IMG/VR virus record: IMGVR_UViG_3300020156_000458
Span: 1 to 36,069 of that record
Origin: a virus
Strand: one strand, 5' to 3'
DNA: 36,069 nucleotides
Within the stretch, counting starts at the first letter, position 1; the number at the start of each line of letters is the position of its first letter. Of the stretch, positions 24,634 through 32,023 are shown piece by piece. A program made the translations under genes and the position numbers. The notes under the pieces are model-generated. The model worked only from the letters and a program-made list of their open reading frames with translations. It was not told where the DNA came from and searched no databases.

Positions 24634-26280
24634 TCAGAGTTCGGGGGGCGGGGCATCGACGTTCTGGGGCAGCCCGTCCAGCAGGCACAGCCCCACATAC
24701 TCGTTCACGCCGCAACTCTTGACTGTGCGGAAGCCGCGATCCTTCATTTTTCGCCCGAACCCGTTTTGTTTGAGAGGTTCTTGTGCATTTCTTTCGCACC
24801 ACTTCGTGTAGGCTTCGTACAGCGCCGTAGCCGTGACGCGCCGATCCCGCAGGGCCGCCGTCTCCGCTTCGAGGAAGTCGCCCAGCGGGTCCTGATCGCG
24901 CCGGTACTCTTCGACCGCTGCCATGATCTTCTCGGGCGGGTCCAGGCCCTCTTCCAACCACAGCCACAGCCCATCCAGCAGCCAGTTCAAGACCCCGTCC
25001 TTCTCCGCGACCAGCTTGTCAAGGATGTGCGGGTCGCGCTCATCCGGGGTGATGAAGACTTCGAACGGCACCAGGATCACGCGGCGCCAGATGCCCACGT
25101 CCTGTCCCCGGATGATCGGCCGATGGTTGGTGACCATGATCGGCGTGAACTCCGGCCGGAACTCGAACGGGTCCTTGTTGAGCTTGCGCGTCTCCATCGG
25201 TTCGCCGCCGGTCACCTCTTTGACCAGACCTTCCGACAGGGCCTCACCCTTGTCCGGCTCGTTCATCAGCACCAACCGCACGCCCGGCAGCTTGGCGATG
25301 GAAGGCTTCGGCCCGTCCGCCTTCTTGTCCTTTCCGTCGAGGAAGACGCCCACCGGGATGGTGGCGGCATAGTCCCCGAAAACCTTCCGGATCAGGTCAA
25401 CCAGCTTCGACTTGCCGTTCTTGCCGGTGCCGTAGAAGATGACAAATATCTGTTCAGATGTGTCGCCCGTTAGGCAGTATCCAAGCAGCTTTTGCACGAA
25501 TTTCCTCACATCTTCATCTGGAAGAATGCGCTTGATGAAACGGTCGAACTGCGGCGCACTCGCCTGTGGGTTGAAGGCGGCACCGGCAAGCCGGGTGATC
25601 AGGTTCGCCTTGCGGAAGCCGCCCAGGTGCATCTGGTCACGGCTTTCCGGCTTCTGGCGCAGGTCCAGCGTGCCGTTCTCAGCCGTCAGCAACCAGGGGT
25701 GCGCGTCCATCGCCCGCATCGGCTTCGACAGGTAGGGCTTGGCCTGTTCCAGCGCGCCCTTCACCTTCGGCGTGTCGCCGCTCTTCACGGCGAATTGCTC
25801 GAACGCCTTCAGGCCGCGTTCCCAGTCCTTGATGCGTTCCAGCCGCAGCTTGCCCTGGACATTCGGATCAAGCTCTTCGGTCTCGGTCGGAGGTGCCGGC
25901 GGCGGCCCCAGGTCGCGCAGCTCCTTCACCTCGTCCCGCAGCTTCTCCACCATGCGGTGGCACAGCTTCGTGGCTGCCGCCTCGCCCAGCTCGTAGCCGA
26001 AGCGCTTCCCGTCCCAGACCGCCCAGCCGTTCTGATCGACGAAGACAAGGTCACGGCCGAACCGCTGAATCAGCCGCTCCCCATTGCCCTTGTCAGACTT
26101 ATCGTAAGTTGCAAGCTCTCGGTCAGGCGGCGGTTCACCCTCGTCATCGTCCGGCGGCTGGGCGACGCCACTGCCGCCCGTGCCGGCATCGACCACGACC
26201 GCGCCGTCGATCTGCTGTCGCAGGTCTTCCAGCGTGTCGGGCAGGTCCGCCGGCACGATCTTGGAACCGTCATCGGGCAT
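24634..26280 (-). CDS. D5-type phage replicative helicase (P4 family primase C-terminal type)
   Basis: The 548-residue protein (from the Met at 26280; a Met ten codons earlier is the alternative) has a D5_N region (ENGTLDL, about 200-207), then a superfamily 3 helicase with Walker A GTGKNGKS (284-291), a Walker B-like VLMNEPDKGE (about 347-356) and sensor VTNHRP (about 383-388). The end (487-517) is the D5-type winged helix. It unwinds the origin and drives the fork. The primase half found in fused relatives is absent; that activity lies in the separate prim-pol gene upstream. The gene ends at the iteron array, which it probably recognises. Confidence 0.9.
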   Translation of the reverse strand: MPDDGSKIVPADLPDTLEDLRQQIDGAVVVDAGTGGSGVAQPPDDDEGEPPPDRELATYDKSDKGNGERLIQRFGRDLVFVDQNGWAVWDGKRFGYELGEAAATKLCHRMVEKLRDEVKELRDLGPPPAPPTETEELDPNVQGKLRLERIKDWERGLKAFEQFAVKSGDTPKVKGALEQAKPYLSKPMRAMDAHPWLLTAENGTLDLRQKPESRDQMHLGGFRKANLITRLAGAAFNPQASAPQFDRFIKRILPDEDVRKFVQKLLGYCLTGDTSEQIFVIFYGTGKNGKSKLVDLIRKVFGDYAATIPVGVFLDGKDKKADGPKPSIAKLPGVRLVLMNEPDKGEALSEGLVKEVTGGEPMETRKLNKDPFEFRPEFTPIMVTNHRPIIRGQDVGIWRRVILVPFEVFITPDERDPHILDKLVAEKDGVLNWLLDGLWLWLEEGLDPPEKIMAAVEEYRRDQDPLGDFLEAETAALRDRRVTATALYEAYTKWCERNAQEPLKQNGFGRKMKDRGFRTVKSCGVNEYVGLCLLDGLPQNVDAPPPEL

Positions 26281-26364
26281 CACGCACCTGAAAGCCTCTG
26301 GCACGCCCATCGGGCGCCCAATTTGTGAGGGGGGCGGGGGGAGGCGCGGAGGGGTGCCAGCGGG

Positions 26365-27072
26365 TCATGAACCCACCTCCCCGGCGTCCGCCGTGAATTT
26401 GTCCGTCTGGTTCCCCCAGACGTCGAAGCCCAGCCAGGATTGGCGGGCGAATAGCTCGCACGCGGGACCGCTGGGGATCAGCCGGCGCGCCATGGCGTAT
26501 TGCTCATCAGGCTTCCGGGAATGCTCGCGCGTGACCGCGTCCAGAGCGTCGCCACCGTCCAGCAGGATGCCGCGTTCCGACGTGCAGCCCGGCCCATAAG
26601 GCGGTTCACCGATGGCCCACAAGGTGACATGCTCGGTCGAGACCCGGACGACATAGCCGGGGCCGAAGGCCAGCTTGCCGGAGGGGGTGCGCTTCACCCA
26701 GGGGAAGCCGGTGACGTACCGGAAGCCCCACACCTCCCCCACGGCGATGGCCTGGGGCAGCATCGCCCATGTGCCCCACATCCACAGCAGGCAGCCCCGC
26801 GGGTTGGCGAGCTGCTGCACCGGCAGAGCCTTGATGGCGTCCACCGGCATGCAGGCGTAATGCGCCACCGGGTTCTTGCCCTCGCCCTTAGCGGAGCGGT
26901 TGTAGAAGCGCCACGGCGGGTCGGCCATGATCAGGCGATACGCCGCGGGGGCGAGGTTGCCCCACTGCCACGATGCAGGCTTGCCCGACAGCGATACCGC
27001 CCGAGAGGGAGCATCGCCCCCAATCGCAGGAAGATCGAACAGGAGGGGGCCAGGGGAGGTTGACTTGGTCAC
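26365..27072 (-). CDS. MT-A70 family DNA adenine methyltransferase
   Basis: The 235-residue protein has the catalytic DPPW motif (residues 51-54) after YRLIMA, a VAHYACMPVDAIKALPV segment typical of phage MT-A70 enzymes, LLWMWGTWAMLP and a FELFARQ-type SAM-fold strand (CELFARQSW). It transfers a methyl group to N6 of adenine in DNA. In phages this usually protects DNA from host nucleases. The GTG start at 27072 overlaps the upstream stop as GTGA, so it is part of the replication operon. The target sequence cannot be predicted from the protein alone. Confidence 0.9.
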   Translation of the reverse strand: MTKSTSPGPLLFDLPAIGGDAPSRAVSLSGKPASWQWGNLAPAAYRLIMADPPWRFYNRSAKGEGKNPVAHYACMPVDAIKALPVQQLANPRGCLLWMWGTWAMLPQAIAVGEVWGFRYVTGFPWVKRTPSGKLAFGPGYVVRVSTEHVTLWAIGEPPYGPGCTSERGILLDGGDALDAVTREHSRKPDEQYAMARRLIPSGPACELFARQSWLGFDVWGNQTDKFTADAGEVGS

Positions 27073-27338
27073 GCGGCGGCCCTCGTTCGGTCTTGGTCGA
27101 ATGTCACCGCAAGCTGTTCAGCGGCAGCCACCTGCCGGGCGATGCCGGCGGCGAAGGTCTCGGAGTCGGCGATCAGCACGACCAACAGGTCGAAGGCATC
27201 CGACCACAGGGCGGCGCAGTCGCGACGGCGCTCACGGTGCCCCAGCAGCCGGCGACACCAGCAGTAGACGTCGGGCGCACGGCGTGCGGTCGTGCTCATG
27301 TAGCGGAAGGCCAGCAGGCGCGCGGCGGCGTCATCCAT
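27069..27338 (-). CDS. Small unknown protein between primase and methyltransferase
   Basis: The 89-residue protein is mostly helical, with a CWCRRLLGHRERRRDCA stretch in the middle and a Leu/Ile-rich helix (AFDLLVVLIAD) after it. I do not recognise a family. The Met at 27338 overlaps the primase stop by 8 nt; an earlier Met four codons upstream also exists. Its stop overlaps the methyltransferase start, so the three genes are translated together. The two Cys pairs could bind a metal but the spacing is not a standard zinc motif. Confidence 0.55.
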   Translation of the reverse strand: MDDAAARLLAFRYMSTTARRAPDVYCWCRRLLGHRERRRDCAALWSDAFDLLVVLIADSETFAAGIARQVAAAEQLAVTFDQDRTRAAA

Positions 27339-29043
27339 GGCCGCCCCCATTCCGCGCCCGGCGGGGAGGGAAGCGCACCGTCACCCGGCCATCACCGCCC
27401 AGCGCCCGCGCCACCCGGCCGCGCAGCTCGTCCGACGCGGCGTCCGCGCCGATCACGATCACGTCCCGCACCGTCTCCGGCAGCGCCAGATGCAGCAGCG
27501 CCGACACCGGCCCGCCGATCCACACCGGCACGCCCGGATAGGCGTTGCGGGTCTGAAGCCCGATCACGGCCCCAGTGGTCAGGTGCAGCCGCTCGCCCGA
27601 GACCTTGCCCAGGCGCACCGCCGCGCCCTGCCAAGCGCCGATCAGGCGGCGGGACGGCAGCACCTCCCCTGTGCTGGGATCGGCGATGGTCGCCATCCGG
27701 CCATCCGGCGACAGAAGGGTCGCCAGCACGGCGCGCACCTCCGGCTTGCCGTCCCGGTCAGGCCACCGCGCCATGCCGGCCAGCAGAGCGGGCCACCGGC
27801 CGATGCACACCGGCTCCGCCCCGTCCGGGCCATGCAGGTATTCCACCTCTCCGAAGCCGAACCACGGGCCAGCGGTCGCCGGGTCCACGCCGCTGGCAGC
27901 GAGGAAGGTGGTGGCGGGCGTATCGGTCAGCGATGCGGCGCGGGCATTCCACACCGCCCGGCCGGCGGCCATCTGCACGCCCAGGGCAGCCGGAGACGGG
28001 GCGCCGCCACGGTGCCGGCGCTGGGGCTGATAGCGCCGCTGTTGCCGCTCCGGGCGTTCTGGCACGTCGCGCGGGTGGTTCCGTCCGGCCGCAATGCCGC
28101 CGTCGATGATCTTTTCCAGATGCGCCGGGTCCCACCCGCCTTTGCGCGGGTCGATGCTCCATTGCAGAGCTGCCGCCATCAAATGCTGGCGCACCAAGTC
28201 TTCCGGTAGGGCGTTCGTCGCCACCAGCCCGCCCAGCTTGAAGGCGGCTTCGTTCAGCGCGTTGTTCTGGTTGCCCGGCCCGGTCTGGCGGACGGTCTTC
28301 ACCTCGTCATCAAGCGCGGCGCGGGCATAGGCGGAGATGCGTTCGGTCTTGGTCGAAGGGGCACGTGCGGCAGCCTTCGGCACCGGCTGGCCGATGCGCT
28401 TGGCGAGGAAGGCCGGCAACTCGCGCCCATCGAGGCGCAGGCGCAACCAGTCAAGGTCTTCCGGCTCTCCCATCAGCAGCCGGATCACCCATTCCGGGGC
28501 TGGCACGACGGGGGTGGAGTCTGGGCTGCCGATCCAGGCATATCGCCCGCCGTTCGGATGGATCGACGGGGCGGCGAGGATGTACCCGCCGGTCGACCGG
28601 GTGTCAAGACCCGGCCCCAGGCGCGACCGCGCGCTGTTCTTCACCGGGCGGCCCGGCCAGCGGAACAGCCAGTGCCGCCCGCCGCTGGGGGTGTTCTGCC
28701 CCAGCGTCTGCGGCAGCGGCTCCCCGAACAGCTCTTCCAGGATCTGCAACGTCTCGAAGCCGTTCTCCGCCGGCTTGTCGCCCACCGCGTCCTTGATGTC
28801 GGCGTCCATCACCCAGAAGCCGGACTGTTCGCCAGCAGCCAGCCCGACATTTGCCCGCGGCCAACGGGTCCAATACTGTTTCACCCAATAGGGGGAGGTC
28901 TTGGCGTCATTGACGCCATGTTCGAAGAAGTCCTTTTCCTTGTAGGGCAGCTTGTCCCCGGCCACGCACGGGAACACTGCCCAGCCGCGGGCTGCGTAGG
29001 CCGCCGCCGCCTCGAACAGTTCCGGCCCGGCAACTTCGGTCAT
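27331..29043 (-). CDS. Bifunctional prim-pol with C-terminal Toprim-like region
   Basis: The 570-residue protein starts with a prim-pol (AEP) domain: WAVFPC (21-26), the metal-binding MDAD (79-82), SGGRHWLFRW (120-129) and GGYILAAPS (152-160) are the conserved blocks. A helical linker with NNALNEAAFKLGGLVA (260-275) follows. The C-terminal part (about 400-560) resembles the DUF7146/Toprim fold (DGRMATIADPSTG, then GAWQGAAVRLG and VPVWIGG), but the usual EGIETAL glutamate block reads TTGAVIGL, so that half looks catalytically dead. It makes primers for phage replication together with the D5 helicase. It overlaps the next gene by ATGA. Confidence 0.88.
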   Translation of the reverse strand: MTEVAGPELFEAAAAYAARGWAVFPCVAGDKLPYKEKDFFEHGVNDAKTSPYWVKQYWTRWPRANVGLAAGEQSGFWVMDADIKDAVGDKPAENGFETLQILEELFGEPLPQTLGQNTPSGGRHWLFRWPGRPVKNSARSRLGPGLDTRSTGGYILAAPSIHPNGGRYAWIGSPDSTPVVPAPEWVIRLLMGEPEDLDWLRLRLDGRELPAFLAKRIGQPVPKAAARAPSTKTERISAYARAALDDEVKTVRQTGPGNQNNALNEAAFKLGGLVATNALPEDLVRQHLMAAALQWSIDPRKGGWDPAHLEKIIDGGIAAGRNHPRDVPERPERQQRRYQPQRRHRGGAPSPAALGVQMAAGRAVWNARAASLTDTPATTFLAASGVDPATAGPWFGFGEVEYLHGPDGAEPVCIGRWPALLAGMARWPDRDGKPEVRAVLATLLSPDGRMATIADPSTGEVLPSRRLIGAWQGAAVRLGKVSGERLHLTTGAVIGLQTRNAYPGVPVWIGGPVSALLHLALPETVRDVIVIGADAASDELRGRVARALGGDGRVTVRFPPRRARNGGGHG

Positions 29044-29642
29044 GGCCGGTTACCCTCCGCCCGCTCGCCCGCACGCAGGCGGTAGGACACTGCGGCGATA
29101 CCGAACACGCACCCGCGTACGGCATCGTCCATCGGCTTCGTCGGCTGCCAATCCTCCGGTTCCAGCGGCCACGAGTCGGACGGCTGACCCGGCGGGAAGT
29201 CGTCCCGGCGGTGATAACCGGCATGGGACAGATATTCACCACCGGCCGAGTCCAGCGTGCCGGGCGACAGTTCGTCATCGGCCGCCGCGCCGTCGTCTAC
29301 CGCTTTCTGAGCGGCGGCCAGCTCGCGCACCACGATGGACAGAGCGTTAATGTCGGACCCCGTCAATCCCTCCGGCAGCGTCAGCACCAGGCGGCTCTGC
29401 ACCTTCGGCAGGCCCGGCAGTGACCGGACACCGATCCCCGACACCCAGGTGTGGCCCTGCTGATCCAGCTCGGGCTTATAGCCGTGACGGGACAGGCTCC
29501 GGCCGAAATTGGCCCGCGTCAGGGGGCGCAGACGCTTGCTATTGCAGAAGACGGAGTAGGCGTTGAACAGATCGCGGACACGAACGGAGGCTTCGCGTCC
29601 CTCGCATGCACTGCGGAGGAACGCGTTCAACGTGGCGGGCAT
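29040..29642 (-). CDS. D5-type winged-helix protein in replication operon
   Basis: The N-terminal part (residues 25-55) of this 200-residue protein is a winged-helix module that aligns without gaps to the C-terminal end of the phage D5 helicase: L-x2-AY-x3-C-x6-P-x7-R-x5-G. The rest contains PEGLTGSDINALSIVVREL helix and an acidic, Trp-rich tail. It probably binds DNA, perhaps the origin, and may load or regulate the helicase. An AGGA site 7 nt before the ATG supports the start, and ATGA overlap links it to prim-pol. The functional role is inferred from the shared module. Confidence 0.65.
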   Translation of the reverse strand: MPATLNAFLRSACEGREASVRVRDLFNAYSVFCNSKRLRPLTRANFGRSLSRHGYKPELDQQGHTWVSGIGVRSLPGLPKVQSRLVLTLPEGLTGSDINALSIVVRELAAAQKAVDDGAAADDELSPGTLDSAGGEYLSHAGYHRRDDFPPGQPSDSWPLEPEDWQPTKPMDDAVRGCVFGIAAVSYRLRAGERAEGNRP

Positions 29643-29645
29643 GGG

Positions 29646-29993
29646 TCAATCCTCCAGGGCTTGGGCCACTCTCGCGGCGTGGGTTGCGGGCGCGAACAGC
29701 GGCATGTCATCGACAGCGCGTTGCGCCGGATCGAGGCGCCGGTTGGCGCAGAAAGGGGCGTTGAAGTTGGCGAGCGCCACGGCCAGAGCGTGGTTGTCGA
29801 GACCGCCGGCCAGCCAAGCGGCGGCGACCTGGGCCAGTCCGCGCGCGGCGCTGTCGATGTCCGGCACCGCGGCGATTGCTCTAACCAGGGCGTCGCGGTC
29901 GGCGTCCTGGGGACGGCCGATCAGCACCCGGCCGCAAGCCAGCGACAGGGCGATGCCGGGATCGAGATCACGGGAGCCGGCCGGGGCGGTCAT
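29646..29993 (-). CDS. Unknown small protein in replication operon
   Basis: The 115-residue protein is Ala-rich and helical, with LVRAIAAVPDIDSAARGLAQVAAAWLAGGLDNHALA in the middle and a FNAPFCANRRLDPAQRAVDDMPLF segment near the end. I do not recognise a family. It overlaps the upstream gene by ATGA and lies 3 nt before the next start, so it is co-translated with the replication genes. Confidence 0.6.
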   Translation of the reverse strand: MTAPAGSRDLDPGIALSLACGRVLIGRPQDADRDALVRAIAAVPDIDSAARGLAQVAAAWLAGGLDNHALAVALANFNAPFCANRRLDPAQRAVDDMPLFAPATHAARVAQALED

Positions 29994-30262
29994 GCAGGCA
30001 CCTCTTGCGCCGCATGATCCGGCCGGCAGGCTTCCAGATGGCCGGCGAGCGCCGACACCATGCTGTCGGCGTCAGCCCAACCGGACGCCCAGCCCCAGCC
30101 GCTGACGGTGTCGGGCAGATAGGGATTATCGGTCAGGGGACGACCAGAGAGGCAGGCGGCAGAGCCGTCCCCCCAGGCCGTAAGGAACCGCACGTCGGTC
30201 GGATGCTCCATCCTGCCGGACAGCATCATGGCAACGCCCCCGGTGGTCAGCAGCGCGGTCAT
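29990..30262 (-). CDS. RMF-like small protein
   Basis: The 90-residue protein has the pattern of ribosome modulation factor-like proteins: an aromatic AWGDGSAACLSGR, then DNPY (residues 45-48) and a W-rich GWGWASGW block (55-62). In RMF itself the analogous GR, CPY and WLGGW positions bind 16S rRNA and help dimerise ribosomes. Phage-encoded versions are known but their role is unsettled. The ATG at 30262 shares one base with the upstream stop; a GTG one codon earlier is possible. The assignment rests on motif order only and is moderate. Confidence 0.55.
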   Translation of the reverse strand: MTALLTTGGVAMMLSGRMEHPTDVRFLTAWGDGSAACLSGRPLTDNPYLPDTVSGWGWASGWADADSMVSALAGHLEACRPDHAAQEVPA

Positions 30263-30756
30263 CACGCCACCTCTACGGCACGGGGGCCAGCCGGAATGGA
30301 GGCGGTCACGTCCCTCTCCAGGGCGTCGAGCACCCCGCGCAAGACGGCCAGCTCGCGCAGCACCTCGCGGCCTTCTTCCGCCGTGATCTGCCTGCCGCCG
30401 TCACTCTTGGGGCAGCGGGCCTGCCGGACGGCTTCGGCCACGTCGCCCAGCTCCACCATGGCTTCGGCAAGCCGCGCCATCGGGTCGCCCGGCACCGCGG
30501 CACCATCGGCCGAACGGCGCAGCTCCGCCTTATAGGCGGTCAGGATCGGCGGGGCCTCGCCACGGCCAATCATGGCACGATCCAGGCGCAATGCCTGGAA
30601 CAGGGGAATGCGGTGCGCGTCGTCGTCGGGGTCCGACCACATGCGAACGAGGCGCGCGCTCTTGCTGGTAACGGCCTCGACCTGGGCGTCACCCAGAGAG
30701 GCATGGACGAGAAACACCGCGTCCTCTAGGGACAGCGGATCACGGCGCTTGGTCAT
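30262..30756 (-). CDS. CII-like phage regulator
   Basis: The 164-residue protein has a helix-turn-helix region in its first half (about 10-80): LEDAVFLVHASLGDAQVEAVTS, then RLVRMWSDPDDDAHRIPLFQALRLDRAMI, which matches CII-like and related alphaproteobacterial phage regulators where a W-SDP motif follows the recognition helix. A helical C-terminus with LREL-x-LLRGVLDAL-like repeats may mediate oligomerisation. It is the second gene of the leftward early operon. A role in the lysis/lysogeny decision or in late gene control is inferred. Confidence 0.65.
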   Translation of the reverse strand: MTKRRDPLSLEDAVFLVHASLGDAQVEAVTSKSARLVRMWSDPDDDAHRIPLFQALRLDRAMIGRGEAPPILTAYKAELRRSADGAAVPGDPMARLAEAMVELGDVAEAVRQARCPKSDGGRQITAEEGREVLRELAVLRGVLDALERDVTASIPAGPRAVEVA

Positions 30757-30792
30757 TGTCCGGTACTCGCGTGTCGATGGAACAGGATATTT

Positions 30793-31134
30793 TTAGTTCG
30801 CGCGTTCATACTGCGGTTCTGTCGACAGCTGCTCTCCACCCAGGACAGGGGCGGCGCAACGCGGCGCAAGTCGCCGTGTTCGCAGCAGCTTCGAGACGAA
30901 GCGTCGTCGCGAATGGGAGCCGTGGTGATGCGAGGCGATAGCGTCGGTTGGAGCAGCGGCGGCCATGTAAGCTTCAGCGCGCTCAATCACGGTCAGGGTG
31001 ATGCCTGCACCTTCGGTGAGACGCTTCACAAACTTGTGGTCGCCTACGGCATCGAGTCCGAAGCGGGCTGCGGTGAGTCCGTGCAGACGCAAAAACGCCT
31101 GAACACGAACCAATATGTGCTGTCGCGTATGCAT
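30793..31134 (-). CDS. Cro-position small DNA-binding protein
   Basis: This 113-residue protein is transcribed divergently from cI and begins just left of the operators. Residues 1-58 carry a compact helical region with FLRLHGLTAARFGLDAVGDHKFVKRLTEGAGITLTV, a type common in alphaproteobacterial phages and seen as a Cro-like HTH. The rest is Arg/His-rich and low in structure. Its place at the start of the leftward early operon facing the repressor suggests the Cro role. A weak GGGA element precedes the ATG at 31134. The C-terminal part could be untranslated sequence if an earlier stop were missed, but the frame is open. Confidence 0.6.
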   Translation of the reverse strand: MHTRQHILVRVQAFLRLHGLTAARFGLDAVGDHKFVKRLTEGAGITLTVIERAEAYMAAAAPTDAIASHHHGSHSRRRFVSKLLRTRRLAPRCAAPVLGGEQLSTEPQYERAN

Positions 31135-31148
31135 GGTCCCGGATGTTC

Positions 31149-31186
31149 GGATAAATTTACCCCTTTTGGCAAGGGTAAATTTATCC
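31149..31186. promoter_or_regulatory. Operator pair in cI-cro intergenic region
   Basis: Two 14-bp sites face each other: GGATAAATTTACCC (31149-31162) and GGGTAAATTTATCC (31173-31186). With one flanking base they form a perfect 15-bp inverted repeat around a 10-bp centre. Each site is itself a near-palindrome of GGGTAnnnnTACCC. The pair lies between the divergent cI and cro-position genes and almost certainly controls both. Confidence 0.85.
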
Positions 31187-31207
31187 GTTCGGGTATCGAG
31201 GATGCTC

Positions 31208-31221
31208 GGGTAAGTTTCCCC
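31208..31221. promoter_or_regulatory. Third operator-like site next to cI start
   Basis: GGGTAAGTTTCCCC matches GGGTAnnnnTACCC with one mismatch and ends 1 nt before the cI ATG. A bound repressor here would block its own gene. A lone GGGTA half-site is at 31191-31195. Confidence 0.6.
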
Positions 31222-31222
31222 A

Positions 31223-31945
31223 ATGGCTAAGAATCAGGTTAGACCTTCCGAGACACCCATTGGCCGCGAAATTAGGCGCCGAATGGATATCTTTGGCTGG
31301 AGTATCGCAGAGTTAGAGCGCCGGGCCGAGTTGAGTGAAGGCGGCGCTAAGAACATTATTTACGGAAAGTCTAAGAACCCCCGCGCAGATACGTTAAAGA
31401 AGATTGCAAAAGCGCTGGGCTGCACGACTAATGACTTATCTCGCGATGATATCGGCGAGGACACTATTGCTAATACTCCAGATGTTCCTGCGGATGTATT
31501 TGGCGGGTCGAGCGACCACATCTTAAACGGCGGGATGCCCATTACTGAACTTGATGTTCGGGCTGGAGCTGGCCCAGGAACTCTAACCGAGGAAAATACT
31601 GCGACGCACACATGGCGTGTGCCCACGGAAGTAATTCGCGGGTACACGTCTGCTCCATCTGAAGAACTCAAGATCATTACGGTTTATGGTGACTCAATGG
31701 AGCCAACCTTGATGCCAGGGCAGCGCATCATGGTTGACATCGCTGACAGAACACCGTCACCACCAGGGCTATTTGTTGTTTGGGACGGTCTTGGCCTTGT
31801 GGTGAAGCGGCTGCAGGTTATCCCTCACAGCGATCCCGTTTGCGTCCGCATTTCCTCGGACAATCCCCGATACGAACCTTATGAACGCACGCTAGAGGAA
31901 GCTCATATCCAGGGACGTGTCATTGGTGGCTGGCGTTGGATGTAG
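31223..31945 (+). CDS. CI-type repressor, XRE HTH plus S24 peptidase
   Basis: The 240-residue protein has an N-terminal XRE helix-turn-helix (about 14-72) and a C-terminal LexA/S24 domain (about 108-240). The nucleophile Ser158 (GDSMEPTL) and Lys195 (LVVKR) of the self-cleavage dyad are in place, and an Ala-Gly site lies at 114-117, so RecA-dependent cleavage and prophage induction are expected. No ribosome site precedes the ATG; the third operator lies there instead, so translation may be leaderless or use an alternative start. Base composition is lower in GC than in the structural genes. It should keep both early promoters shut in the lysogen. Confidence 0.93.
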   Translation: MAKNQVRPSETPIGREIRRRMDIFGWSIAELERRAELSEGGAKNIIYGKSKNPRADTLKKIAKALGCTTNDLSRDDIGEDTIANTPDVPADVFGGSSDHILNGGMPITELDVRAGAGPGTLTEENTATHTWRVPTEVIRGYTSAPSEELKIITVYGDSMEPTLMPGQRIMVDIADRTPSPPGLFVVWDGLGLVVKRLQVIPHSDPVCVRISSDNPRYEPYERTLEEAHIQGRVIGGWRWM

Positions 31946-31981
31946 TGTGTTCACCGGTAGAGTTGATGGTTTTGAAGGGGC

Positions 31982-32009
31982 GTGGAGAGTCAGATAATGG
32001 ATTCTCCAC
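31982..32009. terminator. Possible two-way terminator between cI and cargo gene
   Basis: GTGGAGAGTC (31982-31991) and GATTCTCCAC (32000-32009) pair with one wobble pair and an 8-nt loop. The sequence on either side is AT-rich but has no long T run. It lies between two genes that point at each other, so it may end both transcripts. Confidence 0.5.
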
Positions 32010-32023
32010 ACCCAGATTTAAAT

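Noticed and set aside
26270-26368. 32-codon frame overlapping the methyltransferase stop by ATGA
   Set aside because: The product is Pro/Arg-rich with no features, and it runs into the start of the helicase gene. The overlap can arise by chance.
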